A stretch of 13,583 bases of DNA from JAMCXS01 sp046705545 (lineage in GTDB: Bacteria; Acidobacteriota; Terriglobia; UBA7540): NCBI GenBank assembly GCA_046705545.1, contig JBJKQF010000215.1:1-13583 (forward strand), in the 5' to 3' direction. Positions 1 through 6,624 of this stretch are shown one piece after another. The notes beneath the pieces are model-generated. The model did no database searches. It was not told where the DNA came from and saw nothing but the letters and a program-made list of their open reading frames with translations. Both the position numbers and the translations under genes were made by a program. Numbering within the stretch: the first letter of the stretch is position 1; each line of letters opens with the position of its first letter.

Positions 1-293
1 ATCTGCTGAAACAGGCGGTCTGGAATGGCGGCGAGTTCCGTCTCGCCAGGCAGTTGAGCCAGGAGAGGTTGCTGCTTTTCACAGGCCGTCTGCGACGCCA
101 GAACGCTATGGATCGTGGCGCGCGCTCCGGGCTTTACCGCTTCTTCCAAGAGATGGGGCCCTTCCACAGCAAGCCAGCCTTCCCTCGTGACGCCATCTGC
201 CAGAGCACGGCGAAAGACTTTGACCAGCGAATTGGTGGTGCTGGTTAGTTCGCGCGGCCGGGGCCGGCTCGACAATTTCACCGGGGTTTCCAT
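1..293 (-). CDS. TrmH/SpoU-family RNA 2'-O-methyltransferase, N-terminal part (cut by window edge)
   Basis: The minus strand is open from ATG at 293 to the window edge, giving 97 residues without a stop. After a short basic leader the protein reads LTSTTNSLVKVFRRAL, then EGWLAVEGPHLLEEAV, and near the edge IPDRLFQQ. This is the usual start of the substrate-binding domain of SpoU/TrmH methyltransferases: a 'TSxxNxLVK' opening, 'FLVEG..LVEEAL', then 'pxxLFxxI' just before the catalytic SPOUT knot. Such enzymes methylate the 2'-OH of a ribose in 23S rRNA or tRNA using S-adenosylmethionine; the exact target cannot be told from this fragment, and the knot lies outside the window. ATG at 293 was chosen over GTG at 281 as the furthest upstream methionine; neither has a clear Shine-Dalgarno. 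It lies downstream of the GH92 gene on the same strand, 114 bp from that frame's final stop. Confidence 0.85.
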   Translation of the reverse strand, partial: METPVKLSSRPRPRELTSTTNSLVKVFRRALADGVTREGWLAVEGPHLLEEAVKPGARATIHSVLASQTACEKQQPLLAQLPGETELAAIPDRLFQQ

Positions 294-296
294 TCA

Positions 297-315
297 GTTA
301 AGGAAGGAGCTTAAC
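297..315 (-). promoter_or_regulatory. Stem-loop just before the methyltransferase start
   Basis: A perfect 6-bp inverted repeat, GTTAAG (297-302) and CTTAAC (310-315), has a 7-base loop and ends 3 bases before the ATG at 293 in the minus-strand transcript. It occupies the position where a ribosome binding site should lie, and no Shine-Dalgarno is visible. It could hinder initiation or be chance. The same bases form part of the plus-strand structured region described separately. Confidence 0.3.
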
Positions 316-347
316 TCCAACACGGCTCGGAGTCGAGCCTATTTGAT

Positions 348-394
348 GCCGGGCGGTTACAAAGTTGATGGTCGCCGCCCGGCGTTTTCTTTTT
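348..394 (+). terminator. Intrinsic (Rho-independent) terminator, plus strand
   Basis: GCCGGGCGG (348-356) pairs perfectly with CCGCCCGGC (375-383) over an 18-base loop. TTTTCTTTTT follows at 385-394. This is a strong GC stem with a T tract, oriented for plus-strand transcripts. On the minus strand the stem is followed by ATCAAATAGG, so it is not an obvious bidirectional terminator. It lies 14 bases beyond the final stop of the full GH92 frame at 408. Confidence 0.7.
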
Positions 395-407
395 GCGTAG
401 CTGGTCG

Positions 408-623
408 CTACGGTTGTTCATTGCTGAGGGATGGCGGAGCGTCCTCGGGCGCTGCTCCCCAGGACTTGTTGGGAGTATTGTCCAGGGTAAAGCGCATCGT
501 GCCACCCTTGGTGATGTCATGGAATGAAATCCAGTTTTTGCTGTGCGCCTGGCCGTTGATCTTGACCCCATGGATATAAGGGTTTGCTTCGGCGTTGGCT
601 GAGGACTCGATGGTAAACGTCTA
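408..623 (-). pseudogene. C-terminal remainder of the GH92 gene beyond an in-frame amber codon
   Basis: Directly after the TAG at 621-623 the same frame stays open for 70 codons to a TAG at 408-410. The translated tail begins TFTIESSANAEANPYIHGVK and later carries ISFHDITKGGTMRFTL and NKSWG. This is the conserved C-terminus of GH92 enzymes, usually written 'GKTFTI....N.YI....LNG......I.H.DI..GG.l.F.m...PN..WG'. The residue replaced by the stop is one where the family commonly has lysine, so AAG to TAG is a one-base change. With the tail the protein would be 810 positions long. It may be a true nonsense mutation, a sequencing or assembly error, or a readthrough site. No independent start is likely here. 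Confidence 0.85.
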
Positions 624-2840
624 GCCCTTGTACGGAGGGTCGAGGCGGATGACCACCTTGTCGAAGACGGGGCTGACCAGTTCGTAAGCCAGGCTGGCCG
701 GGTCCACGCTGTAAAAACCCATCATGGAGAGAATCGCCCAGGAAGACATCTGGCCGCAGTCATCGTTGCCGGGAATGCCGTCCGGGGTCATGTTGTAGTT
801 CTCCCGCAAGACGCGGCGCACCACGCGCTGGGTTTCCCAGGGCATGCCGGAGAAGTTGAACTCGAAGGGAGCCTCCAGGTCGGTCTCATTGTAGGGAACG
901 TAGTACTGGGGAAACCATCCCGGCTCCTTGTAGCTGAAGAATTTCTCCAGGCGCTGGTTGAAGAGGGGGCGACCCACCGCGTTGATCAGCCAGGCCAGGT
1001 CGGAGGGGGCCAGCCACTGGTAGTGCCAGCCGGTGCCTTCGATAAAGCCGTGCTCGTCCTGGTTGGGATCGAAGTTCGGTACCCAGCTGCCATCGGCGTT
1101 GCGCGGCCGGAAGAAATGGTCCTGGTGGTTGAAGACGTTGCGGTAGTAGAGGGCGCGCTCGTAGAACATTTTCGCTTCCTTCTCCTTGCCGAGTTCCTTG
1201 GCCAGGTAGTAGAGGGAGGCGTAAGCGATGCAATCTTCCTGGATCTGCGAAACCGAGCCGTAGCTGATCTTGTCATTGGGAACGTAGTGGATCTTGTTGA
1301 TCCATCGGATGCCCATCTGGCCGCCGTAGGCCCAGGGCGTGCCGAACTCATTGGTGCCGGGAGCCTCCGTGGCGTCGAGGACCATGCCTTTCCAGGCGCT
1401 CTCGATGTCAAACCCGTGAAGGCCGTCCAGGTAGGCCGTGCAGAGGATGATGGTCAAAGGGCTGCCGGCCATGACGTTCGAGTAGCGGTTGATTTGCGGC
1501 CAGCGGCCGATCCAGCCTCCCTGCTGGTACATCAGCACGATGGATTGCGCCATGTCTTCAACGCGCTTGGGGGCTATCAGGGCCAGCAGGGGCATCTCGC
1601 TGCGGTAGATGTCCCAGCCGGAGAAGTTGCCGTAAAGGTCGTGGCCTGGCTCGACACTGTGAACTTTGCGGTCAAAGCCCATGTAGCGTCCGTCGGCGTC
1701 GCTCAGGATGGAGGGCATGATCAGGCAGTGATAGAGCCCCGTGTAAAGGACCCGGCGATGGCGCGTCGTGCCGCCCGTCACCTGAATCACATCCAGGGCG
1801 TGGTTCCAGGTGGCTTCCGCCTGATGGAGGATCTGGTCAAAGGTTTTCCCCTTGGCCTCGACCTTCAGGTTGTTTTCCGCTCCTGAGGGGTCCACGTAGG
1901 AAATTCCGATCTTTACAGTGACGGTGCGGGAGTGATTGGCGGCTGGCCAACTGACATAGGCGCCGACGTCCTGTCCATGGATCATGGGAATCGCCGAGGT
2001 CATGTTCTCTTCGATGGAGGCCGGCCCGCCTGATTGGCCGCCGTGCCAAGTCCCGTAGGAGACAAACGGCTCGCTGAAAGTCATGGAGAAGTAGACTTTG
2101 TAGGTTTCCAAGCTGCGGCAGAAGATGTGGTTGGAGACGTAGCCGATAATTTGATTGGGGCTGACGATGTGGACGTACGCTCCCGCCGTCCTATTCAGCG
2201 TGTGGGTGATGGGAACCAGGATGTTGGCTTCCTTGCCCGCAGGGAAGGTGAAACGCGCGACGCCGGTGTGGTGTGTCGCGGTGAGCTCGGCGTTCACGCC
2301 CCATCGCTGCAACAGCACCTGGTAATAGCCCGGCCAAGCCGTTTCCTGGCTATGGGAATATCCTGACTCGTACTGGGCAATCTCGGTCTGGACGGGGCCG
2401 GTGGTAGGTGTGAAGAAAACTTCGCCTTCATTCGCGCAGCCCACGCCGCTCATGTGGGTCATGCTGAAGCCCTGAATCTTCATCTGATAGTGGTGGTAGC
2501 CGAAGCCGTGGCTTTCCGTGTCGGGGCTCAATTGCACCATCCCAAAAGGAACCACCGGACCGGGAAAGAGATTCTCGTTGTTGCTGTTATAGTCGGGCCC
2601 GGGGCCTATGCCAGTGCCCACAAAGGGATCGACGTTCGAGATCAGGCCGCTGGGCTTGGCCACGGCGCCCTGGGCCGCCACGGTACACGGGGCGAAAACT
2701 CCAAGCGCGATCAAGGCGGTGAGCGCCACTAGAAAGGCGGGCGCCTTCCCGGCCTCCGTCAGCACGCGGCGTATCCGCACCGCACCGTCGGCCAACCATT
2801 TGCGGGTCACAACACTATTTTTCGGACAGAATCCGTCCAT
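621..2840 (-). CDS. Secreted GH92-family alpha-mannosidase, truncated by an amber stop
   Basis: This is a glycoside hydrolase of family 92, a calcium-dependent exo-alpha-mannosidase family acting on mannans and N-glycans outside the cytoplasm. The protein has 739 residues. A hydrophobic segment at about 33-50 ending near an AAQ site is a signal peptide with an unusually long n-region. NVDPFVGTG (69-77) and FPGPVVPFGMVQLSPDT mark the N-terminal beta-sandwich, and FSGWDIYRSEMPLLALI the (alpha/alpha)6 catalytic part. The general-acid glutamate motif GFIEGTGWHYQW places Glu601, and GNDDCGQMSSW (Asp693, Asp694) carries the conserved acidic residues. The start is well supported: AGGAGG (2846-2851) lies five bases upstream of the ATG. 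The frame stops at a TAG about 70 codons early compared with the family, with homology continuing beyond it. The conserved catalytic motifs are upstream of the stop, but loss of the C-terminal strands probably harms folding. The exact mannosidic linkage is not deducible. Confidence 0.93.
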   Translation of the reverse strand: MDGFCPKNSVVTRKWLADGAVRIRRVLTEAGKAPAFLVALTALIALGVFAPCTVAAQGAVAKPSGLISNVDPFVGTGIGPGPDYNSNNENLFPGPVVPFGMVQLSPDTESHGFGYHHYQMKIQGFSMTHMSGVGCANEGEVFFTPTTGPVQTEIAQYESGYSHSQETAWPGYYQVLLQRWGVNAELTATHHTGVARFTFPAGKEANILVPITHTLNRTAGAYVHIVSPNQIIGYVSNHIFCRSLETYKVYFSMTFSEPFVSYGTWHGGQSGGPASIEENMTSAIPMIHGQDVGAYVSWPAANHSRTVTVKIGISYVDPSGAENNLKVEAKGKTFDQILHQAEATWNHALDVIQVTGGTTRHRRVLYTGLYHCLIMPSILSDADGRYMGFDRKVHSVEPGHDLYGNFSGWDIYRSEMPLLALIAPKRVEDMAQSIVLMYQQGGWIGRWPQINRYSNVMAGSPLTIILCTAYLDGLHGFDIESAWKGMVLDATEAPGTNEFGTPWAYGGQMGIRWINKIHYVPNDKISYGSVSQIQEDCIAYASLYYLAKELGKEKEAKMFYERALYYRNVFNHQDHFFRPRNADGSWVPNFDPNQDEHGFIEGTGWHYQWLAPSDLAWLINAVGRPLFNQRLEKFFSYKEPGWFPQYYVPYNETDLEAPFEFNFSGMPWETQRVVRRVLRENYNMTPDGIPGNDDCGQMSSWAILSMMGFYSVDPASLAYELVSPVFDKVVIRLDPPYKG

Positions 2841-3161
2841 CTCTTCCTCCTAGAAGTGGTGGGGCTGCAAGCTGGGTAATGCAAACTTATAAGATGTCAT
2901 AAGACGCCGCTGAGCGCAATGCGGACAGCGGGGCCTGGCGTGTTAAAAACAGCTTCGCCGCGGAGTTTAGCCCCGATCATTAGCAGTTTCCTCGCTTCGA
3001 CCGGTACGAGATGAGGGAGCGTGGACTGACGGGGGAGGGAATCAGAACGGCGAGGTTGGAGTTGTCACCAGGCTGATATTGGCCGCCTGCGCAACACCCC
3101 GTTTTCTTGACGGGTTTGCGGGCAACCGATAGAATATTAAGCTCTTCTGGAGCAGACAAAG
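2841..3161. other. Divergent spacer between the GH92 gene and cysS
   Basis: This is a 321-base gene-free stretch between divergently transcribed genes. It holds the GH92 Shine-Dalgarno (2846-2851) on the left and the cysS promoter (3107-3135) on the right. CTTAT (2886-2890) and ATAAG (2899-2903) form an inverted repeat with an 8-base spacer, about 45 bases before the GH92 start, which could be an operator or part of an AT-rich promoter. I see no convincing -35/-10 pair for the GH92 gene, no terminator and no credible small gene. Confidence 0.6.
3107..3135 (+). promoter_or_regulatory. Sigma-70-type promoter of cysS
   Basis: TTGACG (3107-3112) and TAGAAT (3130-3135) each differ from consensus at one position and are separated by exactly 17 bases. 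Transcription would start near 3142, giving a leader of about 20 bases before the cysS ATG. Such a short leader leaves no room for a T-box or other riboswitch, so tRNA-sensing control of cysS is not apparent. Confidence 0.75.
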
Positions 3162-4628
3162 ATGGCTCTTAATCTCTACAACACGCTGGCGGGGAAGGTT
3201 GAAGAATTCCAGCCCCTGGAGGGCAACAAAGCCCGAATTTACACCTGCGGCCTGACCGTCTATGGCTACGCCCATATCGGGAACTACCGTACCTTTGTCT
3301 TCCAGGACATCCTGCGGCGCTATCTGAAGTATGCGGGCTACGAAGTCTATCAGGTGATGAACCTGACGGATGTGGATGACAAGACCATCCGTAACTCTCA
3401 GGCGGCGGGGCTTTCACTGCGAGAGTACACGGACCGGTATATCGAAGCCTTTGAAGTGGACCAGCAGCTCTTGAGTCTGGAAACGCCGGAAGTCGTGGTC
3501 CGGGCCACCGATCACATTGATGACATGGTGAAGCTGATCCAGGTGCTCAAAGACAAGGGCTACGCATATGAGAGCGAAGGCTCCACCTATTTCCGGGTGG
3601 AGAAGTTTCCGGATTACGGCAAGCTCTCCAGGGTGGACCTGTCGGGGATGCGGGCCGGCGCACGGGTGGATGTGGACGAATACGACAAGGCGAACGTGCG
3701 CGATTTTGTCTTGTGGAAAGCTGCCAAAGAGGGTGAGCCTTTCTGGGACACTCCCTTGGGTAAGGGCCGTCCCGGCTGGCACATCGAGTGCTCCGTGATG
3801 TCCATGAAGTACTTGGGAGAAAGCTTTGACATCCATTCCGGCGGCCGGGATTTGGTCTTTCCCCACCACGAGAATGAAATCGCGCAGAGCGAGGCGGCGA
3901 CCGGGAAGCCCTTTGCGCGCTTCTGGCTTCATGCCGAGCACCTGATTGTGAACGGAGAGAAGATGTCCAAGTCGCTGGGGAATGTTTACACCCTGCGCGA
4001 CCTGATCGAAAAAGGGCATAAACCAACGGCCATTCGTTACCTGCTGATGTCGGTGCCTTTTCGCAGCATCTTGAATTTTACCTTCGAGAGCTTGCACCAA
4101 GCCCAGCAGTCGGTGGACCGGCTGAGGAATTTTCAGTACAGGCTGACAAAGGAAGCTCTTCCGGAGGGGAAATCTGCGGAGTTGGAAACCACCGCAGAGA
4201 CGGCGCGCCGTAACTTTGAGCAGGCGCTGGCGGATAACTTGAACTCCGCGGAGGCCCTGGCGGCCATCTTTGAGTTGGTTCGCGAGGGCAACACGGCGAT
4301 GGACCAAGGCAAGTTCCTGGAGGGGAATCGAGGACCCTTCCTGGATGTCCTGGAGCGCTCGGACCGCATCTTTGCCGTCCTGGAGGATAACGACCACGAG
4401 AAGCTCCAACGGTTTGGACTCCTGGGGGAAGGGAAGGCTTCCAACTCCCAGGAAGGCGCGTCAGCCGGATTGCTCAGCGGAGAGGATGTGGAGAAGCGGA
4501 TTGAAGACCGGAATGATGCCCGCCGCCGGGGAGACTATGCTCGCGCCGATCAAATCCGGGACGATCTTCTGAAGGCTGGAATCACTCTGGAAGATACCAA
4601 GATGGGAACACGGTGGAAGCGGAAATAA
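3162..4628 (+). CDS. cysS: Cysteine--tRNA ligase
   Basis: This cytoplasmic enzyme charges tRNA-Cys with cysteine using ATP. At 488 residues it is near the usual family length and looks complete. The class-I signature appears as GYAHIGN (HIGN at 38-41), and the second ATP motif KMSKS is at 267-271. The zinc site that selects cysteine is intact: Cys29, Cys210 (in WHIEC), His235 and Glu239 (in HHENE), one residue offset from the E. coli enzyme. The C-terminal part from about residue 340 is the helical DALR-type anticodon-binding region, ending LEDTKMGTRWKRK as is typical. The ATG was chosen because ALNLYNTL is the standard N-terminus and it lies about 20 bases from the predicted transcription start; the TGGAG before it is a weak ribosome binding site. 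It is the first gene of the plus-strand group running to galT. Confidence 0.98.
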   Translation: MALNLYNTLAGKVEEFQPLEGNKARIYTCGLTVYGYAHIGNYRTFVFQDILRRYLKYAGYEVYQVMNLTDVDDKTIRNSQAAGLSLREYTDRYIEAFEVDQQLLSLETPEVVVRATDHIDDMVKLIQVLKDKGYAYESEGSTYFRVEKFPDYGKLSRVDLSGMRAGARVDVDEYDKANVRDFVLWKAAKEGEPFWDTPLGKGRPGWHIECSVMSMKYLGESFDIHSGGRDLVFPHHENEIAQSEAATGKPFARFWLHAEHLIVNGEKMSKSLGNVYTLRDLIEKGHKPTAIRYLLMSVPFRSILNFTFESLHQAQQSVDRLRNFQYRLTKEALPEGKSAELETTAETARRNFEQALADNLNSAEALAAIFELVREGNTAMDQGKFLEGNRGPFLDVLERSDRIFAVLEDNDHEKLQRFGLLGEGKASNSQEGASAGLLSGEDVEKRIEDRNDARRRGDYARADQIRDDLLKAGITLEDTKMGTRWKRK

Positions 4629-4759
4629 CCGCCCTTCGAGCTTGCTGGTAGACGCAGCTACCTTTGGCTCATTTCAACGATAGATGTCACCGATGGATTC
4701 TCCTCTGGTGAATCCCGTGAAGAACCCATAATTTCAAAGGAAGCTGGAGGAGAGGTCTT

Positions 4760-6088
4760 ATGAATAACGGTGTACCCCAAATTAAAACACCCTTGCCGGG
4801 GCCGGAAGCACGGCGAGTTCTGGAGCTTGACGCTCGCTACGTTTCCCCTTCCTACGGCCGCGATTACCCCATGGTTGCAAAGCGCGGCCAAGGGATGATG
4901 GTCGAAGACGTTGACGGGAACACCTTCCTCGATTTCAGCGCAGGTATCGCCTCTGTATCCACCGGACATTGCCACCCGGACGTGGTTCGGGTAATTCAGG
5001 AGCAGGCGGCGGCCTTGATTCACATGTCGGGCACGGACTTTTATTATCCGCTGCTGGCAGAACTTGGAGAAAAGATCTCAGCGATTGCGCCGGGGGATTT
5101 TCCCAAGCGCGTGCATTTTGGGAACTCGGGCGCGGAGGGCGTCGAAGGCGCCATGAAAGTCGCCCGCTATCATACCGGGCGGCACCGCTTTATCGCCTTC
5201 CTGGGGTGCTTTCACGGACGCACTTTCGGAGCGCTTTCGCTCACAGCCAGTAAGGCGGTGCAGCGCAATGGCTTCGGTCCCCTGCTGCCGGGAGTCAGCC
5301 ACGTTCCCTATCCAAATCCTTACCGCTGCGTCAACGGGCACGCACCGGACAAGTGCACCTGCACCGGCGTGGAGGCTATCGAAAAACTGTTCAAAACCGC
5401 CGTTCCCCCTCAAGAGGTCGCCGCCATTGTCGTGGAACCTATTCTGGGAGAGGGTGGGTACGTGATTCCTCCCCCCAATTTTCTTCCGGAGCTTGAGCGG
5501 CTTGCCCGGCAACACGGAATTTTATTGATCTTCGATGAGGTTCAGAGCGGGATGGGCCGCACGGGCCGCATGTGGGCGTGCGAGCATGATGGGGTGGTTC
5601 CAGACATCCTGGTGACCGCCAAAGGCATTGCTTCCGGGATGCCGCTGGGGCTGACCGTGGCGCGGCGAGAACTTATGGATTGGCCCATGGGGGCTCACGC
5701 TTCGACGTTCGGCGGGAACCCGGTGGCGTGCGCTGCCGCTCTTGAGACGATCCGCCTGCTGGAGACAAAGTACATTGCGAACTCCGCCCGCATGGGAGAG
5801 TACATCCTGAAGCGCCTTGCGGACTGGCCGGAGCGGCACCGGAACGTTGGGAACGTCCGGGGCAGGGGATTGATGATCGGCATTGAATTTGTCAAAGACC
5901 AGACAACGCGCGAGCCCTATCCCGAGATGCGTCAGAAGGTTATTCAGCGCGCGTTTGAGCTGGGCTTGCTGATTCTGGGCTGCGGCGCGAGTACCGTGCG
6001 CCTGATGCCTCCTTTAATTGTAGAGGAATCCCACGCGGACTTTGCTTTGGAGGTATTGGAACGCGTTATCTCCGAAGCAGAGAAATAG
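4760..6088 (+). CDS. PLP-dependent class-III aminotransferase (ornithine/4-aminobutyrate type)
   Basis: This is a 442-residue fold-type-I PLP enzyme that moves an amino group from an omega-amino acid, or in some relatives racemises amino acids. The N-terminal stretch with YGRDYPMVAKRGQG, STGHCHPDVV and GTDFYYPLLAEL, then NSGAEGVEGAMKVARY and FHGRTFGALSLTASK, follows the archaeal-type ornithine/GABA aminotransferase and racemase branch more than the ArgD branch. FDEVQSG places the pyridine-nitrogen aspartate at Asp259; TAKGIASGMPLG gives the Schiff-base Lys288. A Cys190/Cys199/Cys201 insertion after PNPYRC is typical of this branch. A GGAGG about nine bases before the ATG supports the start. 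The 131-base gap after cysS has one hairpin (4695-4715) but no terminator, so read-through from cysS is possible. The substrate cannot be fixed from sequence alone. Confidence 0.93.
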   Translation: MNNGVPQIKTPLPGPEARRVLELDARYVSPSYGRDYPMVAKRGQGMMVEDVDGNTFLDFSAGIASVSTGHCHPDVVRVIQEQAAALIHMSGTDFYYPLLAELGEKISAIAPGDFPKRVHFGNSGAEGVEGAMKVARYHTGRHRFIAFLGCFHGRTFGALSLTASKAVQRNGFGPLLPGVSHVPYPNPYRCVNGHAPDKCTCTGVEAIEKLFKTAVPPQEVAAIVVEPILGEGGYVIPPPNFLPELERLARQHGILLIFDEVQSGMGRTGRMWACEHDGVVPDILVTAKGIASGMPLGLTVARRELMDWPMGAHASTFGGNPVACAAALETIRLLETKYIANSARMGEYILKRLADWPERHRNVGNVRGRGLMIGIEFVKDQTTREPYPEMRQKVIQRAFELGLLILGCGASTVRLMPPLIVEESHADFALEVLERVISEAEK

Positions 6089-6100
6089 GATTCGAAGCCG

Positions 6101-6571
6101 TTGGATTGGATCGCACGTCTGATTTACGGCGCATTGGTCTGGAAGGAGCGGCGGCTCGCCCGGCGGGGAAGCGGCCCCGGGCCGGCGGCGGGTGCGGCAG
6201 ACAAAGGGGAACACTTAACAATCGGCGCGAGGGGTGAGACGCTGGTTTATTGGCACCTTCGCCGAGCCGGATACGTTATTACCGCCCGGAACCGGCGGCC
6301 GCGCCGGGACCGCGGCGAATTGGATATAATAGGTTGGGACGGGCCGGTTCTGGCCTTTATCGAGGTGAAGACCCGCCGCGGCGAAGAAGGCGGGCCTCCG
6401 GAATCGGTGGTGAGCCGCCGGCAGCGGGAACGCATTATTCGCAGCGCCCGGGAATATATGAAGCGCCTGAGGCGGAAACCGCAAGCCTACCGTTTTGATG
6501 TTGCAGGGGTCCTTTGGGACCCGGCAGCAGGCTTTAAGGTTCACGTGGTCAAAGATGCCTTCAAGGAGTAA
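6101..6571 (+). CDS. yraN: YraN family protein (UPF0102, PD-(D/E)XK nuclease fold)
   Basis: The 156-residue protein belongs to the small UPF0102/YraN family, which has a Holliday-junction-resolvase-like nuclease fold and no firmly established role. Visible landmarks are GARGETLVYWHLRRAGY (Glu46), RGELDIIGWDG (Asp75) and AFIEVKTRR (Glu88, Lys90), giving the E...D...ExK active-site pattern. An N-terminal extension of about 40 residues precedes the core: an amphipathic helix MDWIARLIYGALVW, then a Gly/Pro/Ala-rich linker. The only possible start in this frame after the preceding stop is TTG at 6101, because the in-frame TAG at 6086-6088 is the aminotransferase stop and ATG or GTG only occur inside. 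The 12-base gap to the aminotransferase suggests co-translation in one operon. Confidence 0.9.
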   Translation: MDWIARLIYGALVWKERRLARRGSGPGPAAGAADKGEHLTIGARGETLVYWHLRRAGYVITARNRRPRRDRGELDIIGWDGPVLAFIEVKTRRGEEGGPPESVVSRRQRERIIRSAREYMKRLRRKPQAYRFDVAGVLWDPAAGFKVHVVKDAFKE

Positions 6572-6600
6572 TTGCCAGCGCCCATCGTCGGAGCTGGCAA
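6572..6600 (+). other. Stem-loop between yraN and galT
   Basis: TTGCCAGC (6572-6579) pairs perfectly with GCTGGCAA (6593-6600) over a 13-base loop, beginning right after the yraN stop. It is followed by ATTTGCG rather than a T tract, so it is at best a weak terminator; it could instead be an mRNA processing or stability element ahead of galT. Confidence 0.45.
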
Positions 6601-6624
6601 ATTTGCGTTATAAGGAGTAAATCC

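Larger units (their letters stand above)
297..394 (+). ncRNA. Candidate small structured RNA ending in an intrinsic terminator
   Basis: Read on the plus strand this 98-base stretch folds into three consecutive hairpins: GTTAAG/CTTAAC (297-315), GGCTCG/CGAGCC with a GAGT tetraloop (324-339), and the 9-bp stem of the terminator (348-383) followed by a T tract. There is no plus-strand gene before it, because the region to the left codes for the methyltransferase on the minus strand. Either a short RNA starts near 250-300 or an antisense transcript from within the methyltransferase gene ends here. I see no convincing promoter; TCGACA at 269-274 is a poor -35 without a matching -10. It does not resemble a tRNA, 6S, SRP or tmRNA that I know. 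Existence as an RNA gene is inference. Confidence 0.3.

Noticed and set aside
115..579. Plus-strand open frame across the left spacer
   Set aside because: It is antisense to the methyltransferase N-terminus and the mannosidase tail, both of which match families, and it crosses a strong terminator.
621..623. TAG as pyrrolysine or a reassigned codon
   Set aside because: TAG ends the aminotransferase, VTT, DUF457, lipid kinase, DUF5666-like, glycine-zipper and radical-SAM genes in this window, so it is a normal and favoured stop here. No pyrrolysine machinery is visible.
1023..1886. Open frame of 287 codons on the plus strand inside the GH92 gene
   Set aside because: It is antisense to conserved mannosidase sequence. 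The translation is Val/Asp/Ala/Gly-rich and shows no domain.
2841..3161. T-box or other riboswitch before cysS
   Set aside because: The good promoter at 3107-3135 leaves only about 20 bases of leader, and no T-box sequence or terminator stem is visible.
3414..4409. Long open frame (331 codons) on the minus strand inside cysS
   Set aside because: It is antisense to a gene with every expected motif. Its translation has no recognisable family, so it is a by-product of codon bias in a GC-rich gene.
4695..4715. Hairpin GGATTC/GAATCC between cysS and the aminotransferase as a terminator
   Set aside because: No T tract follows the stem (CGTGAAGAACCC), so termination is not supported.
6321..6335. 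TATAAT inside yraN as a promoter for galT
   Set aside because: There is no -35 at 16-18 bases upstream, and the bases encode the conserved LDIIG segment of the nuclease core.
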